Below, piece after piece: positions 1 through 8,420 of a stretch of 64,000 bases of DNA (its first letter is position 1; the number at the start of each line of letters is the position of its first letter). The notes under the pieces are model-generated. The model was given only the letters and a program-made list of their open reading frames with translations. It was not told the DNA's origin and searched no databases. The DNA is from Saccharopolyspora erythraea. GTDB lineage: Bacteria; Actinomycetota; Actinomycetes; Mycobacteriales; Pseudonocardiaceae. The stretch spans positions 6,017,411 through 6,081,410 of the forward strand of contig NZ_CP054839.1 in assembly GCF_018141105.1 (NCBI RefSeq), read 5' to 3'. The position numbers and the translations under genes are program-made.

Positions 1-652
1 CCCGGTCGGCGTCGCGGATGTCGGCGACCATGCACGCCCGCCGCAGTCGGCGCGGCCCAGTGAACGCGGTCAGCAACTGCGGCAGGAGCCGCCCGCGCGT
101 GCGGAACATGGTGTGCACGGCCTGGACCCAGGCCAGCGCGTTGCCCAGCGCGAACACCCCGCCCGGGTACGTGAACGAGTGGTAGAACTCCGACGGCGCG
201 TCCTGGATGACGGCCGCCTTCCACTCCGGAACCGGCTCCCGGGCCAGTTCCCATTGCACGTAGCCGAGATAGCTGGTTCCCCAGGTCGCCATCGCGGCCG
301 GGAACCACGGCTGGTCGCGCAACCACTCCAGCGTCGCACTGCCGTCGTGGGAGTGGATCGTGAAGCCGTCGAACCTGCCCCCGGAGTCCGCGGTGCCCCG
401 CATGCTCTGCTGGAACACCTGGTACCCCTGCTCGGCGATGATGCGGGCGAGCAGCGCGTAGGCCTGGCGACGCCCGTAGGGAGTGCGGATCAGCACGAGC
501 GGAGCACGCTCGTCATCCGCCGGGTAGTAGCGGTCGGCCATCAACCGGACCCCGTCGGGCATAGGCACCGCGAAGTCGCGCTGCACCCGCACCCGCACTC
601 GCGCGCGAGGAAGTCCGAGCAGGCGCCTCGTAGCAGCGCTCATCAACGTCAT
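1..652 (-). CDS. CocE/NonD-family serine hydrolase (3' end outside window)
   Basis: Alpha/beta hydrolase of the CocE/X-Pro dipeptidyl-peptidase S15 type, which hydrolyses acyl esters or peptides. Only the first 217 codons are in the window. Visible are the family N-terminus (MPDGVRLMADRYYP, about residues 31-44), the RGTADSGG block (85-92) that follows the first core strands, and the nucleophile elbow GTSYLG (125-130, Ser127). The ATG at 652-650 overlaps the TGA of the upstream FAD monooxygenase (ATGA), so the two are translationally coupled and probably one operon. The Asp and His of the triad and the C-terminal jelly-roll would lie beyond position 1. Confidence 0.85.
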   Translation of the reverse strand, partial: MTLMSAATRRLLGLPRARVRVRVQRDFAVPMPDGVRLMADRYYPADDERAPLVLIRTPYGRRQAYALLARIIAEQGYQVFQQSMRGTADSGGRFDGFTIHSHDGSATLEWLRDQPWFPAAMATWGTSYLGYVQWELAREPVPEWKAAVIQDAPSEFYHSFTYPGGVFALGNALAWVQAVHTMFRTRGRLLPQLLTAFTGPRRLRRACMVADIRDADR

Positions 653-1827
653 CGCGACACCACCTCGTCCAGCGCGAGGAAGCGACGCATCAGCGCGGTG
701 ACCGGCCGGCTGCCCGAGAGCCGGAGCACTTGTGTCCGCGCGTGCAGTGCGGCGCTGTTGGACGCCACGAACAGGCTCTTGAGACGTCGTCCCTGACGCC
801 TTCGGCGCTCGGCGACCGGCCGCAGGAGCCGTTCCCAGCTCCGCAGCGCCCCTGGGATGTCCGCCGGGTTGCGCTCCAGCACGGTACCGAGCAGTTCGGC
901 ACCGCCGAGCGCGAGCGAGGCACCGTAGCCCGCGAACAGGCTGACGCACCACGCCGAATCACCGAGCAGCACCACCCGCCCGGAACTCCAGCGATCCAGC
1001 CGGATCTGGCTGACCTGGTCGTAGAACACCGACTCCGAGCCTTCGACCGCGTCCAGCAGATCGGGGACCACCCAGCCCAGGTCGGCGTAGCGACGGCGCA
1101 GCACGGGTGGAGCCCCGTCGGCGAGGTCGGCCTCGGGCGTTCGGGAGCCGAAGATGAAGAACGCGGCGGACCGGCCGCAGGTCGGGTTGACCACGCTGAC
1201 CCCTCGGTCCACCAGGCTCAAGCTGACCCCCGACGCGGGGGCGATCGCGGCGGGAACCTCGTCGAGCAGGCTGATGGCGACGAGCGCGCCGAAGTCGTGG
1301 CGGAAACCGCGTTCGGCACCGAACAGCAACGACCGCACGCGCGAGTGCAGGCCGTCCGCACCGACCACGAGATCGGCCACCTCGGTCGTGCCGTCGCTCA
1401 ACTCCACCGACACTTCATCGGTCGCCTGGCTGATGCTCTCCACCGTGGTGCCGAACCGGAAGTCCACCCCGTCGCCGAGCGCGTCGCGGAGAACCCGTTC
1501 TATGTCGCCGCGGAACAGGGCGAGCATCCGATCGCCCACGAGTGCGCGCTGCGCGTGCGGATCCATGGCCGCGAGCCGCCGCCCGTGCTCGTCGACGTGA
1601 ACCAGTTCGAACGGCTCGGGCTCGGCCGCCCGCAGCTCGGGCAGGATTCCCAACCGCTCGGCGGCCTCGTACCCCAGTCCACCCAGGTTGAGCATGTAGC
1701 CGCCGTCGCGCAGCCCCGGTGCCCGTTCCAGCACGACGACCTGCCAGCCGCTGCGCCGCAGGCGGAGCGCGGTGGCCAACCCGGCGATCCCGGCACCCAC
1801 GATCAGCACACGTCTTCCGGTCGGCAT
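649..1827 (-). CDS. FAD-dependent aromatic-type monooxygenase
   Basis: Class A flavoprotein monooxygenase/squalene-epoxidase-like protein of 392 residues. The dinucleotide fold GAGIAG lies at 11-16 after VLIV, the middle DG motif reads VGADGLHSR, and the second FAD motif reads VVLLGDSAW followed by GYGASLALGGAELL. It probably hydroxylates an organic substrate with NAD(P)H and O2; the substrate cannot be told. The ATG at 1827 is chosen over longer in-frame starts because GAGAGGGG lies 8 nt upstream and the nucleotide-binding fold begins at once. It is divergent from the MarR-like regulator at 1964, with a palindrome between them, and is coupled to the CocE hydrolase downstream. Confidence 0.88.
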   Translation of the reverse strand: MPTGRRVLIVGAGIAGLATALRLRRSGWQVVVLERAPGLRDGGYMLNLGGLGYEAAERLGILPELRAAEPEPFELVHVDEHGRRLAAMDPHAQRALVGDRMLALFRGDIERVLRDALGDGVDFRFGTTVESISQATDEVSVELSDGTTEVADLVVGADGLHSRVRSLLFGAERGFRHDFGALVAISLLDEVPAAIAPASGVSLSLVDRGVSVVNPTCGRSAAFFIFGSRTPEADLADGAPPVLRRRYADLGWVVPDLLDAVEGSESVFYDQVSQIRLDRWSSGRVVLLGDSAWCVSLFAGYGASLALGGAELLGTVLERNPADIPGALRSWERLLRPVAERRRRQGRRLKSLFVASNSAALHARTQVLRLSGSRPVTALMRRFLALDEVVSR

Positions 1828-1923
1828 GACAGTCCCCTCTCCACGGGTTCTTCCACCACGCCGACCAGACTTCCCGGCACACCATCGACGCCCTCCGGGC
1901 TCGATGACCCGAAGGTACCCTGT

Positions 1924-1941
1924 CTTCAGAAAATTCTGAAG
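1924..1941. promoter_or_regulatory. perfect inverted repeat, candidate operator of the MarR-like regulator
   Basis: CTTCAGAAAATTCTGAAG has 8-bp arms around an AA centre. It sits in the 136-bp gap between the divergent monooxygenase (start 1827) and regulator (start 1964), where a MarR/GbsR-type repressor would control both promoters. The role is inferred from position and symmetry. Confidence 0.6.
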
Positions 1942-1963
1942 GAAGGGATTCCCGGGAGGACGC

Positions 1964-2422
1964 GTGGACAGCGGCAACGCCGCGGAACGACTCGCCTTGG
2001 CGCTCACCCGCAGCGGCATGCAACGCATGCCGGCACGCCTGCTCGCGACGTTCCTGTTCACCGACGAGCCGACCCTGACAGCGGGACAACTGACCGAAGA
2101 ACTCCAGGTGAGCGCGGGGTCGGTGTCCGGGGCGCTGAAGATGCTGACCACCGTCGGCCTCGTCGAGCAAGCCCCCGCACCCGGAAGCCGCCGCGACCAC
2201 TACCGCATGCGCGACGACGCCTGGGCCACACTGTTCTCCCACCAGAACGCGGTGGTGCGCACCATCCTCCAGGCGGCCGAAGAGGGCATCGCCGCCACCA
2301 CCGACGACGGCCCCGCTCGCCGCCGGCTGACGCAGATGCGCGACTTCTACGAGTTCGTGCTCGCCGAGATCCCCGCGCTCGTGGAACGGTGGAAGCGGGA
2401 ATCGGGCACCACGCACACCTGA
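1964..2422 (+). CDS. MarR/GbsR-like winged-helix transcriptional regulator
   Basis: A 152-residue DNA-binding protein with the GbsR/MarR pattern: helix ATFLFTDEPTLTAGQLTEEL, recognition region SAGSVSGALKMLTTVGLVEQ, wing APGSRRDHYRM, then a helical dimerisation tail. GTG start at 1964 with GGGAGGA 5 nt upstream. Divergent from the FAD monooxygenase; the palindrome at 1924-1941 is its likely operator, so it probably represses the monooxygenase-hydrolase pair until a ligand binds. The ligand is unknown. Confidence 0.85.
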   Translation: MDSGNAAERLALALTRSGMQRMPARLLATFLFTDEPTLTAGQLTEELQVSAGSVSGALKMLTTVGLVEQAPAPGSRRDHYRMRDDAWATLFSHQNAVVRTILQAAEEGIAATTDDGPARRRLTQMRDFYEFVLAEIPALVERWKRESGTTHT

Positions 2423-2803
2423 TCCCTGGCGCGGTACTGCGGGTCATCCGCGCCCTGTTGCAGGGGATTTCTGCCCTTTGTGCATGGACGAGTCGCGGTG
2501 CCATGCATGGTCACCAGCGCCGTCGTGGGCTCGTTCCTCTCGCACCGTTTCGCCCCGCGGCAGCTGCTCTCCGCCCCTGCCGGCTGCCGTGCGCAAGCTG
2601 CCCCCGCGGCACCAGTTGCGAAATCCTGTCATGTTCGTCGTCTGGGTCGGATTGATCGTCGAACAACGGCGGTTGACCGTCCCGGGACCTGACGCGAACA
2701 AGCCCATCACGACTTTCTCGGCACAGAGGTGGGCGAAGACTCAGGCCGGGATAGCTTCACGATTCGTCCCAACTGCCCATCCTGAGTAGATCATCTTGGC
2801 ATG
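2423..2803. other. non-coding stretch, nothing recognised
   Basis: About 380 bases between the regulator stop and the decayed enoyl-CoA hydratase. The short open frames here have no family motifs and irregular codon use, and I see no terminator hairpin or repeat. Confidence 0.5.
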
Positions 2804-3181
2804 TCACGGGAACGCGATGCGGTCGCCGAGGTCGAGTTCGAGCGGGCCACGGGTCTGCAGCCCCTGCGCGAACAGCGTTGCCATGCGGGCCTTGACCGCC
2901 TCCGAGCCAACGACGCGTCGTCCGGGCCACCCGCTTCGGCCGCCTCGGCCGTGTACTCCGCGATCTTGGTGAGATCGACGTGCGGCACGAAGTACTCCGA
3001 ATCGGCGCTCTCGAGCACCACGACCCGGACATCCTCGCCGGACTCCAGCTCGCCGGACAAGGCCACCAGGTCGCGCACCAACTCCGGCCCCGATCAGGTT
3101 CATCGGCGGCGCATCGATCACAACACCCAGCACACCGTCGTCACTGCGTTCGACGCGCAGCGTGCCGTAAGTCCGGGCCAT
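2804..3181 (-). pseudogene. decayed enoyl-CoA hydratase/isomerase (frameshift plus large internal deletion)
   Basis: The N-terminus is clearly crotonase-like: MARTYGTLRVERSDDGVLGV, then IDAPPMNLIG, then in another frame PELVRDLVALSGELE and VRVVVLESADSEYFVPHVDL. The frame changes at a CCCC run at 3088-3091; removing one base restores GPELVRDL. After DDASL the sequence jumps back to the first frame and reads straight into a crotonase-like C-terminus (EAVKARMATLFAQGL, ELDLGDRIAF), so roughly 150-170 central residues, including the second oxyanion-hole strand and catalytic region, are missing. The remnant is 378 bp where about 800 bp is usual. Not functional. Confidence 0.75.
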
Positions 3182-3729
3182 CTCCTCCACCCCCGCATGC
3201 GTGAGCCGTCGAGCGACCGCCCACGCAAGTGATGACGTCGTGATCTCACGTCGGGAGCCCCGTTGCGACCTGCTCGGCCAGCATGTGCTCGGTGCATTTC
3301 TCGGGCCAGTTCGGTACGCATAAATGCACTGTCGTACCCGCGTGCCTGACAGCGAGTGGTCACTTTCCCGGCTGACGTCAGGGGCATCGGACCCTGACGA
3401 CGCAGGGCGCGGGAGCGGACAGTGGTGAGGCCTGTCCCGGTGGTTGGTAGGTCCGGAGCATCCCAGCCCGTTTGCCTCGGTCCGCCAGAGGGAACATCGA
3501 TGATGCTCCCCGCCGGGCAGGCCCAGCTTGGAGATCACATTCGCCCGCCGGGCGCGGTCGCGCGAGCACCTCTTGGCCGGACTCGGCCGGGCAGCCCTCA
3601 GCGCCAGAGGCGCCGTCTCCGCCGCCCGGCCACCCGGGGAAGTAACTCCGCACCGCGCGGATCGCGAACTACCTCCCCATTCTCATCGAACGCCGCGCAC
3701 GCACTCATCTCGTCGGCCCATCATGACCA
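3182..3729. other. non-coding stretch, nothing recognised
   Basis: About 550 bases between the broken hydratase and a strong hairpin. Open frames on both strands carry no recognisable motif. Probably degenerate sequence belonging to the same decayed region. Confidence 0.45.
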
Positions 3730-3777
3730 CCGGCGTTCGGGGACATCGAGACGTGGCTCGATGCCCCCGAACGCCGG
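3730..3777 (-). terminator. very stable terminator hairpin
   Basis: Perfect 13-bp arms (CCGGCGTTCGGGG at 3730-3742, its complement at 3765-3777) enclose a second 7-bp stem (CATCGAG/CTCGATG, 3744-3750 and 3757-3763) and a 6-nt loop. It begins 7 nt after the stop of the minus-strand gene at 3784. No T-run follows, as is common in GC-rich actinobacteria. Confidence 0.8.
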
Positions 3778-3783
3778 TTCGAC

Positions 3784-4107
3784 TCAGCTCGACCGCGCAG
3801 CCGACCGTTGGCCGCCGGACGAACCCGACCTGCTCTCAGCCGCGCTCTGCTGAGCCAACGCGGTGCCCACTCCGATCGCCGCCGCCACCGGCCACGCGAG
3901 CACATCGAACGCGGCCAGCGCTCCCAATCCGCCGTAGAAGACCATCGCCTTGCCGGACGGAAGATAGCTCCGCACGGTGTTCGCCGCATTGGCGAGATCG
4001 TCACGCGTGGGAATGTAGTGATCGGGCTGGTGGAGTTCGGCGGTCACGCCCGGCAGGTTGACCGTCGTCACCCCACGCCCTTCGGATTTCCGTTGCTTGG
4101 TAGCCAT
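3784..4107 (-). CDS. small hypothetical membrane-associated protein
   Basis: A 107-residue protein of unknown function. The start is secure: GGAGGAG lies 5 nt before ATG 4107. The N-terminal half is polar (residues about 1-50, with TTVNLPGVTAEL and TRDDLANAANTVRSYL); then one or two hydrophobic segments (about 55-90, MVFYGGLGALAAFDVL and WPVAAAIGVGTALA), and a Ser/Gly/Arg-rich tail. This polar-then-helical layout resembles small membrane partners of ion pumps, but I recognise no family. It is monocistronic, with the strong terminator directly downstream. Confidence 0.65.
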   Translation of the reverse strand: MATKQRKSEGRGVTTVNLPGVTAELHQPDHYIPTRDDLANAANTVRSYLPSGKAMVFYGGLGALAAFDVLAWPVAAAIGVGTALAQQSAAESRSGSSGGQRSAARSS

Positions 4108-4309
4108 AACTCCTCCTCAGCGCATCCGGTCAACACGCCGGCATCGAGCCCGGGGTACCACCGAGCGGGACCCTCCAACCGTTCCACGGCCCGCCCGTCT
4201 TCGTAGCGACGCGCCTCGAAGCAACCACTCGGGTCCTTGCTCGGCCAGAGCGTGAGGCGGGCCGCATCGCGGGGTGCCGACCGGCCCACATGGGCGGGTC
4301 TTGACCTTG

Positions 4310-4497
4310 CTGGAGCACTCGGCCGACCGAGTACATGGCCGTGGCGGCGTGGCCGCGGTGGCCGCGTTCCTCGAACAGGCGACCGAACTCAGCCCCGATC
4401 CGGCCCGTCGCGGCGCGCGTGCGCCGGCCGCAGCGCAGGCCACGTTCGACGCGGGTGCGCCCGAGGCCGCGCTGCGACTGCTGGCCCGATCACCAGC
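4310..4497 (+). pseudogene. remnant of a LuxR-family (AAA/TPR) transcriptional regulator
   Basis: The plus-strand frame reads LEHSADRVHGRGGVAAVAAF, LEQATELSPDPARRGARA, AAAQATFDAGAPEAALRLLA. This is the conserved helical-repeat segment after the ATPase domain in large MalT/LuxR regulators (about 900 residues). Only about 60 codons remain, with no ATPase or HTH domain and no plausible start. It runs to within a few bases of the convergent epoxide hydrolase stop (4501). It is a relic left by deletion. Confidence 0.6.
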
Positions 4498-4500
4498 CGA

Positions 4501-5706
4501 TCACCGGAGCGCCCTGAACGCTGCCCGCATCTCGGTGGAGAAGAGCTCCGGCTCCTCCCAGGCGGCGAAGTGGCCACCGCGGTCGACCTCGTTGAAGTAC
4601 GCGAGGCTGGGGTAGACCGTCTCGACCCAGCTGCGCGGGGCAGCCCAGATCTCGCCGGGGAACGTCGTGAAGCCCACCGGAACCGAGACCTCCGGAGGAA
4701 CCTGGCCGGCGGCCTGGACCCGTCCGAACTCCCAGTACCACCGGGCGGCCGACGCGCCGGTGCCCGTCAGCCAGTACAGCGTGATGTTGTCGAGGACGGT
4801 GTCCCGGTTGAGGTTGCCCACGGGCTCCCCGTCGAGGAACGCGCGGGAGATCTTGTAGTAGCTGTCCGTGTCGTGATCGAGCAACCAGGCCGCGAGCCCG
4901 ACGGGTGAATCCAGCAGGGAGTAGCCGATCGTCTGCGGCCGGGTGGACTGCTCGAGGAAGTAGCCGAAGCCGTCTGTCGTGAACGTGTTGAGCGCGTCGT
5001 GCGCGGCGCGTTCCTGCTCGGACTCCGCCGGCAGTTGGTCCTTGAGACCCAGCGCCCCGGCGAGCAAGTTCATGTGGATGCCGATCAGCCCCTCGGGCGC
5101 TTGGCGGCCCATCGCGTCCGTGACGGTGGCGCCCACATCGCCTCCCTGGGCGACGTAGCGCGTGTAGTCGAGGCGGTCCATCAGCTCCACCCACGCGCGT
5201 GCGATGCGGCCGGACCCCCAGCCCAGCTCGGTCGGCTCACCGGAGAATCCGTAGCCGGGCAAGGACGGCAGCACCAGGTCGAATGCGTCTGCGGGGGTGC
5301 CGCCGTGCGAGGTCGGGTCGGTCAGGGGACCGACGGTCTCGAGAAGCTCGACGACCGAGCCGGGCCAGCCGTGCGTCATGAGCAGCGGCAGCGCGTTCTC
5401 GTGCCGCGACCTGACGTGGACGAAGTGGATCTGCACCCCGTCGATCTCGGTCGTGAACTGCGGCAGCGCGTTGAGTTTCGCCTCGCACCGGCGCCAGTCG
5501 TACTCGGTCCCCCAGTAGCGGGCGAGCTCCCGCACCGTCGCCAACCGCACGCCCTGCGACCGATCCTCCACCAGCTCGCTGTGGGGCCAGCGCGTCGCGG
5601 CGATGCGGCGGCGCAGGTCGTGCAGATCGTCCTTCGAAACTTCGACCTCGAACGGGCGGAGCTCCGGACGGGTTGGGACGGATTCCGTGGTCGCTGTTTC
5701 GGACAT
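4501..5706 (-). CDS. epoxide hydrolase (EH N-terminal family)
   Basis: A 401-residue soluble epoxide hydrolase that opens epoxides to diols. It has the N-terminal EH domain (PFEVEVSKDDLHDLRRRI, about 18-35; ATRWP 37-41), the oxyanion turn HGWPGS (112-117), the nucleophile Asp190 in QGGDVGA, and the base His379 in DRGGHFAAWEEPEL. Length is normal for the family (about 380-400). ATG 5706 is chosen because GAGGAG lies 10-12 nt upstream and the EH domain starts shortly after; the open frame extends further 5' without family similarity. Likely role: detoxification or catabolism of an alkyl or terpenoid epoxide. Confidence 0.9.
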   Translation of the reverse strand: MSETATTESVPTRPELRPFEVEVSKDDLHDLRRRIAATRWPHSELVEDRSQGVRLATVRELARYWGTEYDWRRCEAKLNALPQFTTEIDGVQIHFVHVRSRHENALPLLMTHGWPGSVVELLETVGPLTDPTSHGGTPADAFDLVLPSLPGYGFSGEPTELGWGSGRIARAWVELMDRLDYTRYVAQGGDVGATVTDAMGRQAPEGLIGIHMNLLAGALGLKDQLPAESEQERAAHDALNTFTTDGFGYFLEQSTRPQTIGYSLLDSPVGLAAWLLDHDTDSYYKISRAFLDGEPVGNLNRDTVLDNITLYWLTGTGASAARWYWEFGRVQAAGQVPPEVSVPVGFTTFPGEIWAAPRSWVETVYPSLAYFNEVDRGGHFAAWEEPELFSTEMRAAFRALR

Positions 5707-5878
5707 GGCAACACTTCTCCTCGGGGACGGCACCAGCCCGGGCCCAGACCCGGTCGGCGGTGGAACCGCCCCGGCAGGACCGCCGCGCCCGTTGAGACAG
5801 CCAATACCCTGGTCCGCGAGAACTGCCAGGGGCGTTCGTCCCCATTTGCCGGGCAACCAATCGGGGCGGCCGGCGGGG

Positions 5879-6151
5879 CTAACCGGAAGCGACCAGCGGG
5901 ATCTGAAGACTCATCGTGCCTTTCAGATCCAACCAGGCCGTGTCCGGTCCCCGGACAAGACGCAGCACCACCCCGTCGCAGCCCGGACATCGGGCGACCA
6001 GGCCGGGTGCCTGCTGGTAGACGCGGAGCGCTGCGACCGGGCCGGTGCGCCCGCAGCCGACGCAACGCTCGACGGCGGCCGTGACATCGACCGCGAAGAC
6101 CTCCGCCAAAGGCCCGGCCAGGGCGTTGCCGTCCACGTACCGCTGTGTCAT
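5879..6151 (-). CDS. small zinc-ribbon protein (DUF6510-like)
   Basis: A 90-residue protein with two Cys pairs: CVGCG near residue 30 and CPGCD near residue 60, a four-cysteine zinc-ribbon layout, followed by a short tail. GGAGG precedes ATG 6151. The gene starts 1 nt after the stop of the flavin reductase, so it is the last gene of a three-gene operon with the sulfite-oxidase-like enzyme and the reductase. It resembles the DUF6510 family by size, cysteines and context; no function is established that I know of. Confidence 0.75.
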   Translation of the reverse strand: MTQRYVDGNALAGPLAEVFAVDVTAAVERCVGCGRTGPVAALRVYQQAPGLVARCPGCDGVVLRLVRGPDTAWLDLKGTMSLQIPLVASG

Positions 6152-6152
6152 G

Positions 6153-6917
6153 TCATCCTCCACTCGGGCCGAACCTCTCGGTCTTGATCCGCCCTGGCGC
6201 ATGGCCCAGCGCCAGCAGAATGTCGGCGGCCGTCTCGACGAAACCCGTGGGGCCGCAGACGAAACAGCTCGGTTCGAACTCCGGCGGCCAGCCACCACGG
6301 TTGATGTCCGCGATGCCGATCCGTCCGGGCTTCCCGCTCCAGCCCTGCGGCGCCGACCGCGTGTACACGTACGTCACGTCCAGGCCGTCGTCCCCACGCG
6401 TCGGCCGAGCCAGCTCCCGGGCGTAATACACGTCCGCAGGCGAGCGGACCGAGTAGAGCAGGCGGAACGGTGTACGACTGCGGGCCGTGCGACGCGCCCG
6501 CACCATCGCCATCAGCGGCACGATGCCCGACCCTCCCGCGATCAGCAGCACCGGCTCGGTCTTCGTCGGGCGCCACACGAACCAGCCACCGATGGGTCCG
6601 CGCACCTCCACCGGGTCTCCAACCGAGTACACCTCGGTCAGGTACGGAGACACCTCGCCGTCGGGCACCCGTTGCACCGTCAGCTCCAGCCGATCACCGT
6701 CTGCGGGGGCGGCCAGTGAATAGCTGCGCTGCGTGCTGTAACCGTCAGCTGCGGTCAGCCGGACGTCGACGTGCTGCCCGGCCGAATGTCCCGGCCAGCC
6801 CGCCACGTCCAGCAGCAACGTGCGTGCCGTGGGCGTCTCGTCGCGGTAGTCGACCAGACGTGCAACCCGCCAGCTCAGTCGGCGGGTCAGTCGCCCTGAT
6901 ACCGCTGCTCGCGCCAC
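6153..6917 (-). CDS. FAD/NAD(P)-binding ferredoxin-reductase-type oxidoreductase
   Basis: A 254-residue flavin reductase of the ferredoxin-NADP reductase superfamily. The FAD-binding RSYSLA motif, the NAD(P)-binding turn LIAGGSGIVPLMAM, and the C-terminal CFVCGPTGFVE motif are present. There is no 2Fe-2S domain, so it needs a separate electron partner; the gene directly upstream encodes a molybdopterin oxidoreductase that would be that partner. GTG start at 6917, inside the last 31 nt of the upstream gene, which indicates translational coupling. Confidence 0.88.
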   Translation of the reverse strand: MARAAVSGRLTRRLSWRVARLVDYRDETPTARTLLLDVAGWPGHSAGQHVDVRLTAADGYSTQRSYSLAAPADGDRLELTVQRVPDGEVSPYLTEVYSVGDPVEVRGPIGGWFVWRPTKTEPVLLIAGGSGIVPLMAMVRARRTARSRTPFRLLYSVRSPADVYYARELARPTRGDDGLDVTYVYTRSAPQGWSGKPGRIGIADINRGGWPPEFEPSCFVCGPTGFVETAADILLALGHAPGRIKTERFGPSGG

Positions 6918-7486
6918 GGGTCACCGTAATCGTGGTAGCCGATGCTCTCCCAGAACCCGGGCTCGTCCTCCAGCAGCAGCCGTATGCCATGCACCCACTT
7001 CGCCGACTTCCAGAAGTACAGATGCGGCACGAGCAGCCTGGCCGGACCTCCGTGCTCGGGTGCAAGATCGGCACCGTCGTACTCGTAGACGATCCACGCC
7101 TGGCCATCGAGCAGATCCTCCAACGGCAGGTTCGTGGTGTAACCGCCGTAGGAGTCCACCAGCGCGAAATCCGCCGCCGTGTCCACCTCGGCCAGCAGCG
7201 TGTCCAGCGACACGCCCCTCCAGACCGTGCCCAGCTTCGACCACTTGGTGACGCAGTGGATGTCGACTTCCGGCGTCTCCCCGGGCAGTTCCCGAAACCG
7301 CGGCCACGACCAGCGATGGACCTGCCCGGTCTCCGTCGTGATCACGAACTCCCACTCGTCCAGCGAAACCCGCGGCGTCGGACCCGCTGACAACACCGGG
7401 AAATCCTCGATCAGATACTGGCCCGGCGGCAACTGCGGCCCGGCCGTACGCGGCCGCCCCTGAAAACCAGGCGACACGACACCCAT
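6887..7486 (-). CDS. sulfite-oxidase-like molybdopterin oxidoreductase
   Basis: A 199-residue Mo-cofactor domain protein of the sulfite oxidase/MsrP (YedY) fold. The molybdenum-ligating cysteine is Cys78 in DIHCVTKWS, and the ARLLVPHLYFWKSAKWV segment that lines the cofactor is intact. No signal peptide or haem domain, so it is a cytosolic single-domain form. ATG 7486 has GGGAGG 8 nt upstream; a longer start at 7504 lacks a ribosome site. Predicted electron flow is NAD(P)H to the downstream flavin reductase to Mo. The substrate (sulfoxide, N-oxide or similar) is unknown. Confidence 0.88.
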   Translation of the reverse strand: MGVVSPGFQGRPRTAGPQLPPGQYLIEDFPVLSAGPTPRVSLDEWEFVITTETGQVHRWSWPRFRELPGETPEVDIHCVTKWSKLGTVWRGVSLDTLLAEVDTAADFALVDSYGGYTTNLPLEDLLDGQAWIVYEYDGADLAPEHGGPARLLVPHLYFWKSAKWVHGIRLLLEDEPGFWESIGYHDYGDPWREQRYQGD

Positions 7487-7716
7487 CGCAGTCCCTCCCA
7501 GCACGGCTCAGGAATCCCCTTATCGGGCACACCGAGCAGGACAGGCAGTCGACAGCCGCCCAGCACGCCGGGCCGCCCATCAGCGTCGGCCGCCACCAAC
7601 ATGCTGGCCAGGGTCAGAGCACGTAAGAGCCGAAAGGCCCGAACCCGCCGCACTCGGTATGCGTCCAGCGGGCCAGAGCGACCAGACGAGGCCCGACCGA
7701 ATCAGGTCGCGGAGCG

Positions 7717-8394
7717 CTACCGCTCACCAACGGAGCCCCGCCCTGCCCACAGCTCCGAAGGATCCTCGTTGCGGATCCGAACCATGAAGTCCTCGTCCTC
7801 GGCTTGGACATGGTGCGCTTCGGTCAGCACGTCACGCACGCTGTGCGCCGGGATGACTACGGCGCCGGCGCGGTCTGCGTAGATGTAGTCGCCGGGTGTG
7901 ACGCACACGCCGCCGACTTCGACGGGAACGTTGGCCGCGCACGGCATCACGGTGTCGTCGCCGGCTCGGGTGGCCTCTCCCCTGCACCAGGTGGTGAAGC
8001 GGTACCGGGCCAGTTCGTCGAAGTCGCGGAGCCGGCCGTCGCAGAGCAACCCGGCGAGCTCGTGGTTGTGCAGGCGGGACAATTTGGTGCCACCGCCGTG
8101 CGAGACGTCCGGGTAGCCGCCGCTGGAGAGCACGAGGACCGCCCCTGCGGGCGCATCTCCAACCGCTCGGTAGAACCAGCCGGCGAATCCTGCGGTCTGG
8201 GTATCGGTGAAGTCCTCGCGGTAAGGCACGTAGGCGATGGTCACGGCGGGGCCGAACATCGGGCGCTGCGGAGTGGGGCTGACCAGGCTCAGCACGTGCG
8301 CGCGGTGTTGGTGGGCACGTCCCATGGCATCCACGATGGCAGCGCAACCGAGTCCGGTGACCATCGTTGCCAGGTCCGTGTTCTGTCCGGTCAT
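7717..8394 (-). CDS. RraA-family (HMG/CHA aldolase-like) protein
   Basis: A 225-residue RraA/dimethylmenaquinone-methyltransferase-like protein. The fold markers are present: VDAMG near the N-terminus, GPAVTI, the glycine-rich GAVLVLSSGG, the GGGTKLS stretch, DGRLRDFDEL, and PGDYIYADRAGAVVIPA near the end. The DGxxRD motif (here DGRLRD) is what class II pyruvate aldolases of this family use, so an aldolase or oxaloacetate decarboxylase is possible. AAGGAG precedes ATG 8394. It follows the flavodoxin-like reductase by 26 bp and is probably co-transcribed. Confidence 0.82.
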   Translation of the reverse strand: MTGQNTDLATMVTGLGCAAIVDAMGRAHQHRAHVLSLVSPTPQRPMFGPAVTIAYVPYREDFTDTQTAGFAGWFYRAVGDAPAGAVLVLSSGGYPDVSHGGGTKLSRLHNHELAGLLCDGRLRDFDELARYRFTTWCRGEATRAGDDTVMPCAANVPVEVGGVCVTPGDYIYADRAGAVVIPAHSVRDVLTEAHHVQAEDEDFMVRIRNEDPSELWAGRGSVGER

Positions 8395-8420
8395 CGTGGA
8401 CTCTCCTTCGGACGTACCCG

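Noticed and set aside
730-2655. 641-codon plus-strand open frame opposite the FAD monooxygenase
   Set aside because: Antisense shadow of GC-rich coding sequence; repetitive Arg/Pro/Gly/His composition and no motif.
4068-4289. 73-codon minus-strand frame upstream of the small membrane protein
   Set aside because: Has fairly good codon use (KDPSGCFEARRYEDGRA) but overlaps the next gene's start by 40 nt, has no ribosome site and no recognisable family; may be a relic but cannot be supported.
7411-7653. 80-codon minus-strand frame with a hydrophobic start, before the molybdopterin enzyme
   Set aside because: Overlaps the enzyme's first 75 nt in another frame, no ribosome site and no family; likely chance.
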